Positions 12,244 through 20,588 of a stretch of DNA of 64,000 bases are shown piece after piece (the first letter of the stretch is position 1; each line of letters begins with the position of its first letter). The DNA lies in the NCBI RefSeq assembly GCF_006714895.1, contig NZ_VFME01000001.1, positions 2,604,001 through 2,668,000 on the forward strand, given 5' to 3'. This DNA is from Gramella sp. Hel_I_59 (GTDB lineage: Bacteria; Bacteroidota; Bacteroidia; Flavobacteriales; Flavobacteriaceae). The notes beneath the pieces were generated by a model. The model was not told the origin of the DNA. It saw only the letters and a program-made list of their open reading frames with translations, and ran no database searches. Position numbers and translations under genes: made by a program.

Positions 12244-12375
12244 ATTGAAGCTCTTGAGGTTTAATTAATTATTTAACCATGGAGTTGGGCAACACTTAGA
12301 CTGGGCATAGTGCTAAAGAATAAGTTAAGTTGAAAGTGTCGGTGAACGACCGCCTACTACAAAAAAATTTAAAAT
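12244..12375 (+). promoter_or_regulatory. rpmI-rplT leader, candidate L20 autoregulatory RNA
   Basis: The 132-base gap inside an otherwise tight ribosomal operon is not coding. It contains a pairing CACT/AGTG around the segment GGGCAACACTTAGACTGGG, and a small CGGT-GAACG.-ACCG type hairpin at 12340-12352. L20 represses its own operon through leader RNAs in other phyla, so a regulatory RNA is plausible here. I did not recognise a known family member. Confidence 0.4.
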
Positions 12376-12720
12376 ATGCCAAGATCAGTAAACTCAGTTG
12401 CCAAAAGGGCACGTAGAAAAAAAGTTTTAAAGCAAGCAAAAGGTTATTTCGGACGTCGTAAAAACGTTTGGACTGTTGCTAAAAATGCGGTTGATAAAGC
12501 TATGCTTTATGCATACAGAGACCGTAAAGCTAAGAAACGTAATTTCCGTTCTTTATGGATTATGCGTATTAACGCTGCAGCCAGACAGGAAGGATTATCT
12601 TATTCTCAATTTATGGGGAAAATCAAAACCAGTGAAATTGGATTGAACCGTAAGGTTCTTGCCGATTTGGCGATGAACCACCCAGAGGCTTTCAAAGCAA
12701 TTGTAGAAAAAGTAAAATAA
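12376..12720 (+). CDS. rplT: 50S ribosomal protein L20
   Basis: A 114-residue basic protein of normal length with the L20 hallmarks: [20 protein letters not shown] at the N-terminus, then AKGYFGRRK, the [13 protein letters not shown] helix and the [10 protein letters not shown] segment. It binds 23S rRNA early in 50S assembly. It is the last gene of the thrS operon and is followed by a strong terminator. Confidence 0.98.
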   Translation: MPRSVNSVAKRARRKKVLKQAKGYFGRRKNVWTVAKNAVDKAMLYAYRDRKAKKRNFRSLWIMRINAAARQEGLSYSQFMGKIKTSEIGLNRKVLADLAMNHPEAFKAIVEKVK

Positions 12721-12740
12721 ACAATTATACTCTCTTATAG

Positions 12741-12770
12741 AAAAATCCCGCAATTGCGGGATTTTTTGTT
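12741..12770 (+). terminator. Terminator after rplT, usable in both directions
   Basis: The palindrome AATCCCGCAATTGCGGGATT (12744-12763) is flanked by an A-run on the left and a T-run on the right. It therefore ends rplT transcription and can also end the convergent minus-strand gene that stops at 12793. Confidence 0.9.
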
Positions 12771-12792
12771 TTCTACTAATTCGAAGATTATT

Positions 12793-13224
12793 TTAGATAT
12801 CCTCTTCTCCATAGATCGTTAGCACAAGTTTTCTTGATCCTCCAGAATTTCTATGCTCACATAAATATATGCCCTGCCAGGTTCCCATGTTCAAACTACC
12901 ATTAGTAATAGGTATCTGCAAAGAAGGCCCGGTAAGTGAAGATTTGATATGCGCCGGCATATCATCACTACCCTCTGTAGTATGTTTGTAATAGTCCTTA
13001 TTTTCCGGTACCATCTCATCAAAATGACTACGGAAATCTTCTCTTACAGTTGGATCTGCATTCTCATTGATGGTTAGTCCAGCAGAGGTATGTTTTATAA
13101 AGATCTGCAAAAAGCCGAATTTGAAGTCTTCTATTTCTGAACAATGATTTAAAATTTCATCGGTAATTAAGTGGAAACCACGTTTGCGTGGTTTTAAGCG
13201 CATTTCAGTCTGATAAATTTCCAT
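12793..13224 (-). CDS. YjbQ/UPF0047 family protein (secondary thiamine-phosphate synthase type)
   Basis: A 143-residue protein with the family motifs in order: IKHTSAGLTINENADP (about residues 43-58), TEGSDDMPAHIKSSL (about 82-96) and LNMGTWQGIYLCEHR (about 111-125). These carry the conserved His and Glu/Asp residues of the barrel-like trimer. Some members can supply weak thiamine-phosphate synthase activity in E. coli, but the physiological role is unclear. It starts 9 bases after the preceding gene and is probably co-transcribed with it. Confidence 0.88.
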   Translation of the reverse strand: MEIYQTEMRLKPRKRGFHLITDEILNHCSEIEDFKFGFLQIFIKHTSAGLTINENADPTVREDFRSHFDEMVPENKDYYKHTTEGSDDMPAHIKSSLTGPSLQIPITNGSLNMGTWQGIYLCEHRNSGGSRKLVLTIYGEEDI

Positions 13225-13233
13225 TCAATTTTG

Positions 13234-14583
13234 TTAAGTTTTCTGTTCCTTTTTTTTAGCTGCCGGAAATAGCACATTATTAAGAATAAGCCGGTATCCT
13301 GCTGAATTTGGATGCAACTGCAGTTCGGTTTTAGGATCCCCTACCCTGTGTTGATAATCTTCAGGATCATGTCCTCCATAAAAGGTGAAAAATCCCTTGC
13401 CTTTCACACCGTGTATGTATCGCGCTTCGCCATTCAGTTTGGATTCTCCCATGATTAAAACACCAGGTTTAATCGTTTCCGGATCGTAACTAGTTGTTTG
13501 TCCCATAAAACCTTTTACCAGCCGGGTATGATTTTGTGTAAGCATTGTTGGCACCACATCCCATTTCGCCGAATAATCCATTAAAGTAAAATAATCACTT
13601 TCTTTCTCGATCATCTGTCGTTTCGAGGTCATATCGATATTAGAAAATTCATAAACCAACGGACTTCTTTCCAGAATAAAATCGGTAAACGCAAAGCTGA
13701 GATCATAATCTAATTTAGACTGGTATGCCGGTTCACTTGGATCACCATCAAACATTGCTTCTGCGATATCTACGCCATCTGCCGCCAAAGCGATATCGAA
13801 ACTATCTGTGGCACTGCACATGGCAAACATAAAACCGCCATCTTTTACATATTCACTTATTCTCCTGGCCACCGCAAGTTTTTCTTCTGAAACTTTTTCA
13901 TAACCCAACTCACTTGCCAGTCTTTCAGCTTCCTTCTTGTCTTCTATATACCATGGAGTAGTTTTAAAACTGCGATAAAACTTCCCATATTGCCCGGTGA
14001 AATCTTCATGATGCAGGTGAAGCCAGTCGTACAAGAGCAGGCCATCTGCCAGAACTTCCCGGTCATAAATGGTAGTATATGGTATTTCAGCATAACTAAG
14101 TGCCATAGTAACGGCATCATCCCAGGGTTTATTTCCCTGCGGACTATAAACTGCAATTTTAGGTGCTTTTTCCAGCGGAACTGATTCCATATTCTGGGAA
14201 GGACTACTAATTTCCTGAAGGATACTTTCTGCTTTTTGATCACTGATGATCTCGAAAAACACACCACGAATCTGGCATTCTTTCCGAAGATCTGGATGAT
14301 CTGAAATGAGGAAGGAACCTCCCCTGTAATTTAGCAGCCAGTTCACCTTGAAACTTTTCTGAAGAGAAAAATAGACCATTCCGTATGCCTTCAAATGATC
14401 ATTTTGTGTACTCGCATCCATCGGGATAAGTACTTTTGAGGCTTTTGCAGCAGTACAGGAGAACAATAGAAACAAAAAAAGCAAAGTAGTTTGAAGTACT
14501 TTGCTTTTTATAATATTTTTAAAATGTCCTGTCTTGCTGAAATTCTTCAGTTTAAGATCATTAAAATGGAACGTCACTATCAT
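13234..14583 (-). CDS. Conserved exported protein (family often labelled 'asparagine synthetase B')
   Basis: About 450 residues with a hydrophobic secretion segment (LLFLFLLFSC) followed by KASKVLIPMDASTQNDHLKA, the start of the conserved part. Databases often call this Bacteroidota family asparagine synthetase B, yet I see neither the N-terminal Cys glutaminase domain nor an SGGxDS ATP-binding loop, so that name is not supported. The protein resembles GATase-like or hydrolase folds only loosely. The start is uncertain: ATGs at 14583/14586 overlap dnaB and put about 25 odd residues ahead of the signal peptide, and a terminator-like hairpin (14476-14509) covers the signal-peptide codons. The true start may lie downstream. 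Confidence 0.6.
   Translation of the reverse strand: MIVTFHFNDLKLKNFSKTGHFKNIIKSKVLQTTLLFLFLLFSCTAAKASKVLIPMDASTQNDHLKAYGMVYFSLQKSFKVNWLLNYRGGSFLISDHPDLRKECQIRGVFFEIISDQKAESILQEISSPSQNMESVPLEKAPKIAVYSPQGNKPWDDAVTMALSYAEIPYTTIYDREVLADGLLLYDWLHLHHEDFTGQYGKFYRSFKTTPWYIEDKKEAERLASELGYEKVSEEKLAVARRISEYVKDGGFMFAMCSATDSFDIALAADGVDIAEAMFDGDPSEPAYQSKLDYDLSFAFTDFILERSPLVYEFSNIDMTSKRQMIEKESDYFTLMDYSAKWDVVPTMLTQNHTRLVKGFMGQTTSYDPETIKPGVLIMGESKLNGEARYIHGVKGKGFFTFYGGHDPEDYQHRVGDPKTELQLHPNSAGYRLILNNVLFPAAKKKEQKT
14474..14509 (-). terminator. dnaB terminator-like hairpin nested in the next gene
   Basis: A 13-pair stem, AAAAAGCAAAGTA / TACTTTGCTTTTT with an 8-base loop, is followed on the minus strand by a T-rich end. 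It lies 52 bases past the dnaB stop, where a terminator is expected, yet it also overlaps the apparent signal-peptide codons of the following gene. It could limit read-through from dnaB. Confidence 0.6.
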
Positions 14584-16108
14584 CATCGTCACTATTCATT
14601 GAGCTACCAAATGCTTCATCTGCACTAGGATTTGGTAAATTGAAATTTCCGAAGTCATCCCCATCTCCACTATTCATACTTGAAGGAATTTCAGAAGGGA
14701 AACTAAAGTCTTCTAAATTATCGAATTTACCGAGTTCTCCAATAAACTTTAAGCGAATATTTTCCAGACCACCATTACGGTGTTTCGCTACAATGAACTC
14801 ACCCTGACCCTGCGTAGGAGTTCTTTCTTCATCATCCCACTCCTCGATCTTATAATATTCTGGACGATAAATAAAGGATACAATATCTGCATCCTGCTCG
14901 ATCGCTCCAGACTCCCGAAGGTCAGATAATAGTGGTCGTTTACTTCCACCACGTGTTTCAACCGCACGGGAAAGCTGTGAAAGGGCGATTACAGGCACAT
15001 TAAGTTCTTTTGCTAGAGCCTTCAGGTTTCTGGAAATCATGGAAATCTCCTGTTCACGGTTTCCACCTTTCTGCCCACCACCTGCAGTCATTAATTGCAA
15101 ATAATCTATAACAATGAGTCTTATCCCATGCTGGGAGGCAAGTCGTCTCGCTTTTGCACGTAAATCGAAAATAGAAAGTGAAGGAGTATCATCAATAAAT
15201 AAAGGTGCTTTTTCAAGATCTTTCACCTTTACATTCAATTGCTCCCATTCGTGCTGCTCCAATTTACCGGTTCTAAGTTTTTCTGAAGAAAGTCCGGTTT
15301 CAGAAGAGATCAAACGAGTGATCAACTGTACTGAAGACATCTCCAAAGAAAAGAATGCTACCGGAAATCCCTGGTCTACCGCAATGTTTCGGGCCATAGA
15401 CAACGTAAGAGCCGTTTTACCCATACCTGGACGGGCAGCAACGATTATTAAATCTGAAGGTTGCCATCCTGAAGTAAGATCATCAAGTTTATCGAATCCT
15501 GAAGGAACTCCACTAAGACCTTCTTTGTTGGAGATCTCCTGGATCTTCTTCTTCGCCTGAATCACCAAAGATTGTGCAGTTTCGGTTGATCGCTTAATAT
15601 TCCCCTGGGTTACTTCATAAAGTTTAGATTCTGCAGAATCTAAAAGATCGAACACATCTGAACCTTCATCAAATGCCTCCTCAATTATTTCGTTGGAGAT
15701 CTTAATTAGTGATCTCTGAATATACTTCTGTAAAATGATACGTGCGTGAAACTCGATATGCGCACTACTGGACACTTTTTGAGTAAGCTGAATGAGATAA
15801 TAGTCTCCTCCAACCTTATCAAACACCTTATCCTTCTTAAGTTGGTTAGAAACGGTTAATAAGTCAATCGCTTCAGAGGCATCGAACAATTTTTTGATGG
15901 CTTCATAGATCAACTTATGGGAATTCTTGTAAAAGGCATCCGGTACCAGAATATCAATGATCTCGTCAACTCCTTTTTTATCGATCATCATTGCACCAAG
16001 CACAACTTCTTCTAAATCAACAGCTTGAGGCGGTACTTTACCTTTCTCAAGGCTTACCACATTTGTTTTTTTGTAGGATATGTTCTGGGGGGAGCTTATT
16101 TTTTCCAT
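14561..16108 (-). CDS. dnaB: Replicative DNA helicase DnaB
   Basis: A hexameric 5'-3' helicase of the replication fork, 515 residues. The N-terminal domain covers residues ~25-130 (VDLEEVVLGAMMID, VGGDYYLIQL) and the RecA-like domain starts near 195 with GVPSGFDKLDDLTSGW. Walker A is RPGMGKTA at 226-233, followed by FFSLEMS, DYLQLM (Walker B) and the SRAVETRGGSKRPLLSDLRE arm. The C-terminal ~60 residues are acidic and low-complexity, ending DDDDSDVPF, a usual tail in flavobacterial DnaB. No intein is present. ATG 16108 is the family start. Confidence 0.97.
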   Translation of the reverse strand: MEKISSPQNISYKKTNVVSLEKGKVPPQAVDLEEVVLGAMMIDKKGVDEIIDILVPDAFYKNSHKLIYEAIKKLFDASEAIDLLTVSNQLKKDKVFDKVGGDYYLIQLTQKVSSSAHIEFHARIILQKYIQRSLIKISNEIIEEAFDEGSDVFDLLDSAESKLYEVTQGNIKRSTETAQSLVIQAKKKIQEISNKEGLSGVPSGFDKLDDLTSGWQPSDLIIVAARPGMGKTALTLSMARNIAVDQGFPVAFFSLEMSSVQLITRLISSETGLSSEKLRTGKLEQHEWEQLNVKVKDLEKAPLFIDDTPSLSIFDLRAKARRLASQHGIRLIVIDYLQLMTAGGGQKGGNREQEISMISRNLKALAKELNVPVIALSQLSRAVETRGGSKRPLLSDLRESGAIEQDADIVSFIYRPEYYKIEEWDDEERTPTQGQGEFIVAKHRNGGLENIRLKFIGELGKFDNLEDFSFPSEIPSSMNSGDGDDFGNFNLPNPSADEAFGSSMNSDDDDSDVPF

Positions 16109-16220
16109 AGATACGAAAGTAAATAAAATGTTAAGACAATCTTAAGTAGAGAGCCTTGAGGTACTCAACAGGTAATGAACAATTCACCTGTTGATAACTT
16201 CGATTTTGTGTTAATAAGAC

Positions 16221-16250
16221 AAAAAAATCCGGAATTTGACTGCCGGATTT
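16221..16250 (-). terminator. Terminator after accA
   Basis: AATCCGG / CCGGATT with a 10-base loop; on the minus strand the stem is followed by a run of seven T (16221-16227). It begins about 28 bases beyond the accA stop codon. Confidence 0.85.
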
Positions 16251-16277
16251 TCTAACGATGATGTATAAATAAAGCAG

Positions 16278-17231
16278 TTAGCCTTTAAACACTCCCATGT
16301 CTAAATATTTATCCATCCTATTTTCTACCAGTTGGTCTGGTGATAAGTTTCTGAATTCAGAATATGCTTTGGTAATTGAAGATTTTACCGTATTGAAGAT
16401 CTCTTCACGATTGCTATGAGCACCACCTAGAGGTTCTTTTACGATCTCATCGATAAGCTTCTGCTTTTTCATATCTGTAGCAGTCAGTTTCAAAGCATCT
16501 GCGGCAATTTCTTTGTATTCCCAGCTTCTCCATAGAATAGAAGAACAGCTTTCAGGAGAAATCACAGAGTACCAGGTGTTTTCCAACATTAATACTTTAT
16601 CTCCAACACCTATTCCCAAAGCTCCACCACTGGCACCTTCACCAATAATCACTACGATGATTGGCACCTTTAATCTCGTCATTTCAAGAATATTTCTTGC
16701 GATCGCTTCACCCTGTCCGCGCTCCTCAGCTTCAAGACCAGGATATGCTCCAGGAGTATCCACCAAACATACTACAGGAACACCGAACTTTTCAGCAGAC
16801 TTCATTAAACGAAGTGCTTTTCTATAACCTTCAGGATTGGCCATCCCGAAATTACGGTATTGTCTTGTTTTGGTATTATAACCTTTTTGCTGACCAACGA
16901 ACATAAAACTTTGATCATCGATCTTTCCAAGGCCACCAATCATTGCTTTATCATCCTTCACATTACGATCACCGTGCAATTCAAGGAAAGTATCTCCACA
17001 AATAGCATTTATATAATCTAAAGTATATGGTCTATTAGGATGCCTGGAAAGTTGTACTCTCTGCCATGGCGAAAGATTCTTATAGATCTGTTTCTTGGTT
17101 TCAGCAAGTTTCTTCTCAATTTGCTTGCAGGTTGCCGTAACATCTACATCACTTTCCTGTCCAATATTGCAGGCTTTGGCATATTGTTCCTCAAGCTCCT
17201 TGATAGGTTGTTCAAATTCTAAATACTCCAT
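16278..17231 (-). CDS. accA: Acetyl-CoA carboxylase carboxyltransferase, alpha subunit
   Basis: It transfers CO2 from carboxybiotin to acetyl-CoA, the first committed step of fatty acid synthesis, in complex with AccD. The 317-residue length is normal. Motifs include [22 protein letters not shown], the oxyanion-hole region [27 protein letters not shown] and [18 protein letters not shown] 17231 gives the usual N-terminus [10 protein letters not shown]. It is a single gene with its own promoter-like -7 box (17263-17270) and its own terminator. Confidence 0.97.
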   Translation of the reverse strand: MEYLEFEQPIKELEEQYAKACNIGQESDVDVTATCKQIEKKLAETKKQIYKNLSPWQRVQLSRHPNRPYTLDYINAICGDTFLELHGDRNVKDDKAMIGGLGKIDDQSFMFVGQQKGYNTKTRQYRNFGMANPEGYRKALRLMKSAEKFGVPVVCLVDTPGAYPGLEAEERGQGEAIARNILEMTRLKVPIIVVIIGEGASGGALGIGVGDKVLMLENTWYSVISPESCSSILWRSWEYKEIAADALKLTATDMKKQKLIDEIVKEPLGGAHSNREEIFNTVKSSITKAYSEFRNLSPDQLVENRMDKYLDMGVFKG

Positions 17232-17262
17232 ATTTCTTATGGTTATTAATTTAAATAGCTCA

Positions 17263-17270
17263 CAAATATA
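17263..17270 (-). promoter_or_regulatory. Probable accA -7 box
   Basis: Minus-strand TATATTTG fits the TAnnTTTG -7 element and lies 32 bases upstream of the accA ATG. I do not see a good TTG at the usual distance upstream, so confidence is moderate. Confidence 0.45.
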
Positions 17271-17326
17271 ACAACTTTGAAAGGATAGAAATGGCTGATA
17301 AAGTTTAAATTTTCAACAGTTATGGA

Positions 17327-18403
17327 TTAACGCTTCGCGCGAATAAGAAGCACGATGGCCAGTATCCCAAATACTATATTAGGAAACCATACCGCGATCA
17401 AAGGTGAGAAGGTGGACTGCTCTGCCATAGTCCCAAAAACCTTGTCGAAAAAGATAAAAATAAAGGCCAGGCATATTCCAACTGCCAGGTTCACTCCCAT
17501 TCCTCCTCTTCTCTTAAAGGAAGATACTGCAACGGCAATTATTGTTAGAATAAAAGCTGAGATAGGAATACTCCACCGCTTATAAGCTACTACTTCATAC
17601 CTGCTTATGTTCCCCGAACCTCTTCTTTTTTCCTTGGAGATGAACTCCTTTAGTTCGGTATAATTTAATGTTTCAGCAATATAAGATTCAGGAGTAAGTT
17701 CATCGAATTCAAATGGCAGGATCGTGTCCAGGGTTCTATAGTTAAAAATGCTATCTCCTCTGGCTCCAATAATTCGTTTATCTGCCATAGTAAGCCTGTA
17801 CGTACTGTCCTCTGGATTGTAGCGTAAACTTGAAGCGCTTATCTTAAATTTCAACTCGTTGTCCTCAAAGTGTTCCAGCGTAAAATTTCGCGCAGAATTG
17901 GAACTTGGTGAAAAGTGGTTGGCGTAGATGAACTCGTTATCATTGATCTGCCGGTAAACATCGTTGGTTTCCCTGGTTTCCTGTCCGTGTTTTAAATACC
18001 TGTATTTAAACTCATTAAAACCTTTACTCGCTTGTGGTGCGAGATACATGGAAAGAATCAATGCACCAAAACAAACTATGGTTGCCCCTATCAAATAAGG
18101 CCTCAGAAATCTATAAAAAGAAACACCGCTACTTAAAAAAGCAACGATTTCGGTATTCATGGCCAGTTTCGAGGTAAACCAGATGACCGATAAGAATAGA
18201 AATATTGGAAATAAGAGGTTTGCAAAATAGATAGTAAAGTCTAGATAGTAATAGGCAACTTCAATAAAAGGCACTTCATTATCCAGGATCTTGTCGATCT
18301 TTTCAGCAAGGTTTACAGTGATACCAATTGGAATAAACAACAACAGCATCATACTGAAGGTTCCCAGATATCTTTTAAGTATATACCAATCGAGAATTTT
18401 CAA
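17327..18403 (-). CDS. LptF/LptG (YjgP/YjgQ) family LPS export permease
   Basis: A 358-residue inner-membrane protein with the family start MKILDWYILKRYLGTF, membrane helices at about 12-35, 55-80 and 100-122, a periplasmic beta-rich domain (about 125-275) and three C-terminal helices. The conserved MNTEIVAFLSSGVSFYRFLRP segment is the cytoplasmic coupling region that contacts LptB. It probably moves lipopolysaccharide with LptB (26804-27544). I cannot decide between LptF and LptG. The start lies 9 bases after tgt, so the two form an operon. Confidence 0.88.
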   Translation of the reverse strand: MKILDWYILKRYLGTFSMMLLLFIPIGITVNLAEKIDKILDNEVPFIEVAYYYLDFTIYFANLLFPIFLFLSVIWFTSKLAMNTEIVAFLSSGVSFYRFLRPYLIGATIVCFGALILSMYLAPQASKGFNEFKYRYLKHGQETRETNDVYRQINDNEFIYANHFSPSSNSARNFTLEHFEDNELKFKISASSLRYNPEDSTYRLTMADKRIIGARGDSIFNYRTLDTILPFEFDELTPESYIAETLNYTELKEFISKEKRRGSGNISRYEVVAYKRWSIPISAFILTIIAVAVSSFKRRGGMGVNLAVGICLAFIFIFFDKVFGTMAEQSTFSPLIAVWFPNIVFGILAIVLLIRAKR

Positions 18404-18412
18404 ATTCCGGAA

Positions 18413-19543
18413 TTATAATCGTTTATCCATTTGTTTTACCATTTTATCTTTCCACTGTGTGAAATCTCCAGCTAATATATGCTTTCTGGCTTCTCTCGTC
18501 AACCACAGGTAGAAACTAAGATTATGAATACTTGCAATTTGCCTGCCAAGCATTTCATTTACTGTAAATAGATGTCGAACATAGGCTTTAGAATATTCTG
18601 AATCTACAAAACTAACGCCTTCTGGGTCTATTGGTGAAAAGTCGTCTGCCCATTTCTTATTCTTGATATTAATGGTCCCATGGGAAGTAAATAACATTCC
18701 GTTACGTCCATTTCTAGTTGGCATCACGCAATCGAACATATCTACTCCAAGGGCAATATTTTCAAGAATATTAATTGGTGTTCCCACTCCCATTAGATAA
18801 CGTGGCTTGTCTTCCGGTAGTATGGCAGTAACCACTTCAGTCATGGCATACATTTCATCTGCCGGTTCTCCTACAGATAATCCTCCAATAGCATTTCCTT
18901 CAGCTCCGGCATTTGCGATATATTCCGCAGATTGCTTCCGAAGATCTTTATAGGTGCTCCCCTGTACGATTGGGAAAAGTGTTTGCTTATAATCGTAAAT
19001 TTCAGGCGTTTTCTCAAGGTGATTGATACACCTGTCCAGCCAGCGATGCGTCATATGCATAGATCTCTTTGCATAATTATAATCACATGGATAAGGAGTA
19101 CATTCATCAAAAGCCATTATAATATCGGCTCCAATGGTACGTTGAATTTCCATAACATTTTCAGGAGTAAATGTATGATATGAACCATCTATATGAGATT
19201 TGAACTTCACACCTTCTTCCTTGATCTTTCTTCTAGCTGAAAGTGAATAAACCTGGTAACCACCACTATCTGTCAAGATATTTCGATCCCAATTCATGAA
19301 TTTATGAAGTCCACCGGCTTTCCTGAGAATCTCAGTTTGAGGTCTAAGGTATAAGTGGTAGGTGTTTCCCAGTATAATATCTGGATTGATGTCTTCCTTC
19401 AATTCACGTTGATGTACGCCTTTAACGGTAGCTACCGTTCCAACCGGCATAAAAATAGGTGTTTCGATCTTGCCATGATCTGTAGTAATACTTCCGGCTC
19501 GTGCTTTACTACCGGCATCGGTAGATAAAAGTTCAAATTTCAT
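18413..19543 (-). CDS. tgt: Queuine tRNA-ribosyltransferase (zinc-site cysteines missing)
   Basis: It exchanges guanine 34 for preQ1 in tRNAs with GUN anticodons. Catalytic features are intact: general-acid Asp92 in LTDSGGYQV, VQGSTYKDLR, and nucleophile Asp271 in GVDMFDCVMPTRNGRNG. However, the structural zinc ligands of E. coli Tgt (Cys302, 304, 307) align with Gly309, Ser311 and Asp314; only the His (340, in SIHNL) remains, with identical spacing. The start is ATG 19543 (MKFELLSTDAGSKARAG); an upstream TTG at 19564 lies inside the promoter -7 box and cannot be used. Downstream is the LPS permease gene. Confidence 0.95.
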   Translation of the reverse strand: MKFELLSTDAGSKARAGSITTDHGKIETPIFMPVGTVATVKGVHQRELKEDINPDIILGNTYHLYLRPQTEILRKAGGLHKFMNWDRNILTDSGGYQVYSLSARRKIKEEGVKFKSHIDGSYHTFTPENVMEIQRTIGADIIMAFDECTPYPCDYNYAKRSMHMTHRWLDRCINHLEKTPEIYDYKQTLFPIVQGSTYKDLRKQSAEYIANAGAEGNAIGGLSVGEPADEMYAMTEVVTAILPEDKPRYLMGVGTPINILENIALGVDMFDCVMPTRNGRNGMLFTSHGTINIKNKKWADDFSPIDPEGVSFVDSEYSKAYVRHLFTVNEMLGRQIASIHNLSFYLWLTREARKHILAGDFTQWKDKMVKQMDKRL

Positions 19544-19560
19544 AGTTCTGTTTAATCGCT

Positions 19561-19569
19561 GCAAAGATA
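19561..19569 (-). promoter_or_regulatory. tgt -7 promoter element
   Basis: Minus-strand TATCTTTGC is a full match to the TAnnTTTGC -7 box, identical to the one at thrS. It ends 17 bases before ATG 19543, so the leader is short. A clear -33 TTG at the normal distance is not seen. Confidence 0.6.
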
Positions 19570-19653
19570 CTCATTCAAAACTCAAATGGAAGTCAGAGTT
19601 CACAGAGCCTGTTAGTATTTTGCTGAAAAAGTTAATAACTGGGGTATGGTTGC

Positions 19654-19685
19654 TTTGTCAAAGGCTTTAAATCGCTTATTTTTGC
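19654..19685 (+). promoter_or_regulatory. Consensus promoter for the transketolase genes
   Basis: TTTG (19654-19657), exactly 19 bases, then TATTTTTGC (19677-19685): the textbook Bacteroidota housekeeping promoter. It lies 24 bases before the ATG of the N-terminal transketolase subunit. Confidence 0.85.
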
Positions 19686-19709
19686 GGCAACAAAACAACA
19701 CATTATAAA

Positions 19710-20555
19710 ATGCCAAACATCAACGAATTACAAGATTTTGTCACTCAGGTTCGCCGCGATATTCTGCGACAGGTGCATAAAGTAAACTCTGGTCATCCTG
19801 GAGGTTCTTTAGGCTGCGCTGAATTTTTTACGGCTCTTTACCAGGAAGTTATGGATCACAACACCAGCTTCAACATGGATGGTAAAGGAGAAGACCTGTT
19901 CTTTCTTTCCAATGGTCATATCTCCCCGGTTTTTTACAGCGTTCTAGCCAGAAGTGGTTATTTCCCGGTAGAAGAACTTAGCACTTTTAGATTAATTGAT
20001 TCAAGATTACAGGGACACCCAACAACTCATGAGGGATTGCCTGGAATTAGAATCGCTTCAGGATCTCTGGGACAGGGAATGAGCGTTGCTCTTGGTGCTG
20101 CCCAGGCTAAGAAACTTAATAATGATGATCATATCGTTTACACCCTTCATGGTGATGGTGAATTGCAGGAAGGTCAGAACTGGGAAGCGATCATGTACGC
20201 TGCCGGAAATAAAGTAGACAACCTTATTTCTACAGTAGACCTCAACGGTCAGCAAATTGATGGTAGTACAGAAAAAGTACTTCCGTTAGGAAATCTTAGA
20301 GCTAAATTTGAGGCATTTGGCTGGGACGTGATGGAAATTGAAGATGGAAATAATCTTCAACAAGTAATCGACGGACTTAAAGAAGCTAAAACCAGAACTG
20401 GAAAAGGCAAGCCAGTCTGTATATTAATGAACACGGTAATGGGTAACGGTGTCGACTATATGATGCATACTCATGCATGGCACGGGAAGGCTCCAAACGA
20501 CGAGCAGTTGGAAAAAGGACTTTCTCAGAACCCGGAAACCCTTGGTGATTACTAA
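19710..20555 (+). CDS. Transketolase, N-terminal (thiamine-pyrophosphate-binding) subunit
   Basis: A 281-residue polypeptide matching the first half of transketolase. It has HKVNSGHPGGSLG near the N-terminus, then FFLSNGHISPVFYSVLAR, GSLGQGMSVALGAA, and the pyrophosphate/Mg2+ motif GDGELQEGQNWEA with the following N in VDLNGQQIDG. It moves two-carbon units in the pentose phosphate pathway. In many flavobacteria transketolase is split into two genes; the partner follows after 33 bases. It is driven by the consensus promoter at 19654. Confidence 0.93.
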   Translation: MPNINELQDFVTQVRRDILRQVHKVNSGHPGGSLGCAEFFTALYQEVMDHNTSFNMDGKGEDLFFLSNGHISPVFYSVLARSGYFPVEELSTFRLIDSRLQGHPTTHEGLPGIRIASGSLGQGMSVALGAAQAKKLNNDDHIVYTLHGDGELQEGQNWEAIMYAAGNKVDNLISTVDLNGQQIDGSTEKVLPLGNLRAKFEAFGWDVMEIEDGNNLQQVIDGLKEAKTRTGKGKPVCILMNTVMGNGVDYMMHTHAWHGKAPNDEQLEKGLSQNPETLGDY

Positions 20556-20588
20556 GCCGAATTCATTAAAATCAAAATTAAGAATATC

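Noticed and set aside
13944..14267. 107-codon minus-strand open frame
   Set aside because: Shadow frame within the exported-protein gene 13234-14583, which has the better coding pattern and family match.
15114..15560. 148-codon plus-strand open frame
   Set aside because: It is antisense to the DnaB helicase domain and has no similarity or initiation signals.
18413..19564. Tgt starting at TTG 19564
   Set aside because: That TTG is part of the TATCTTTGC promoter box; the family start is ATG 19543.
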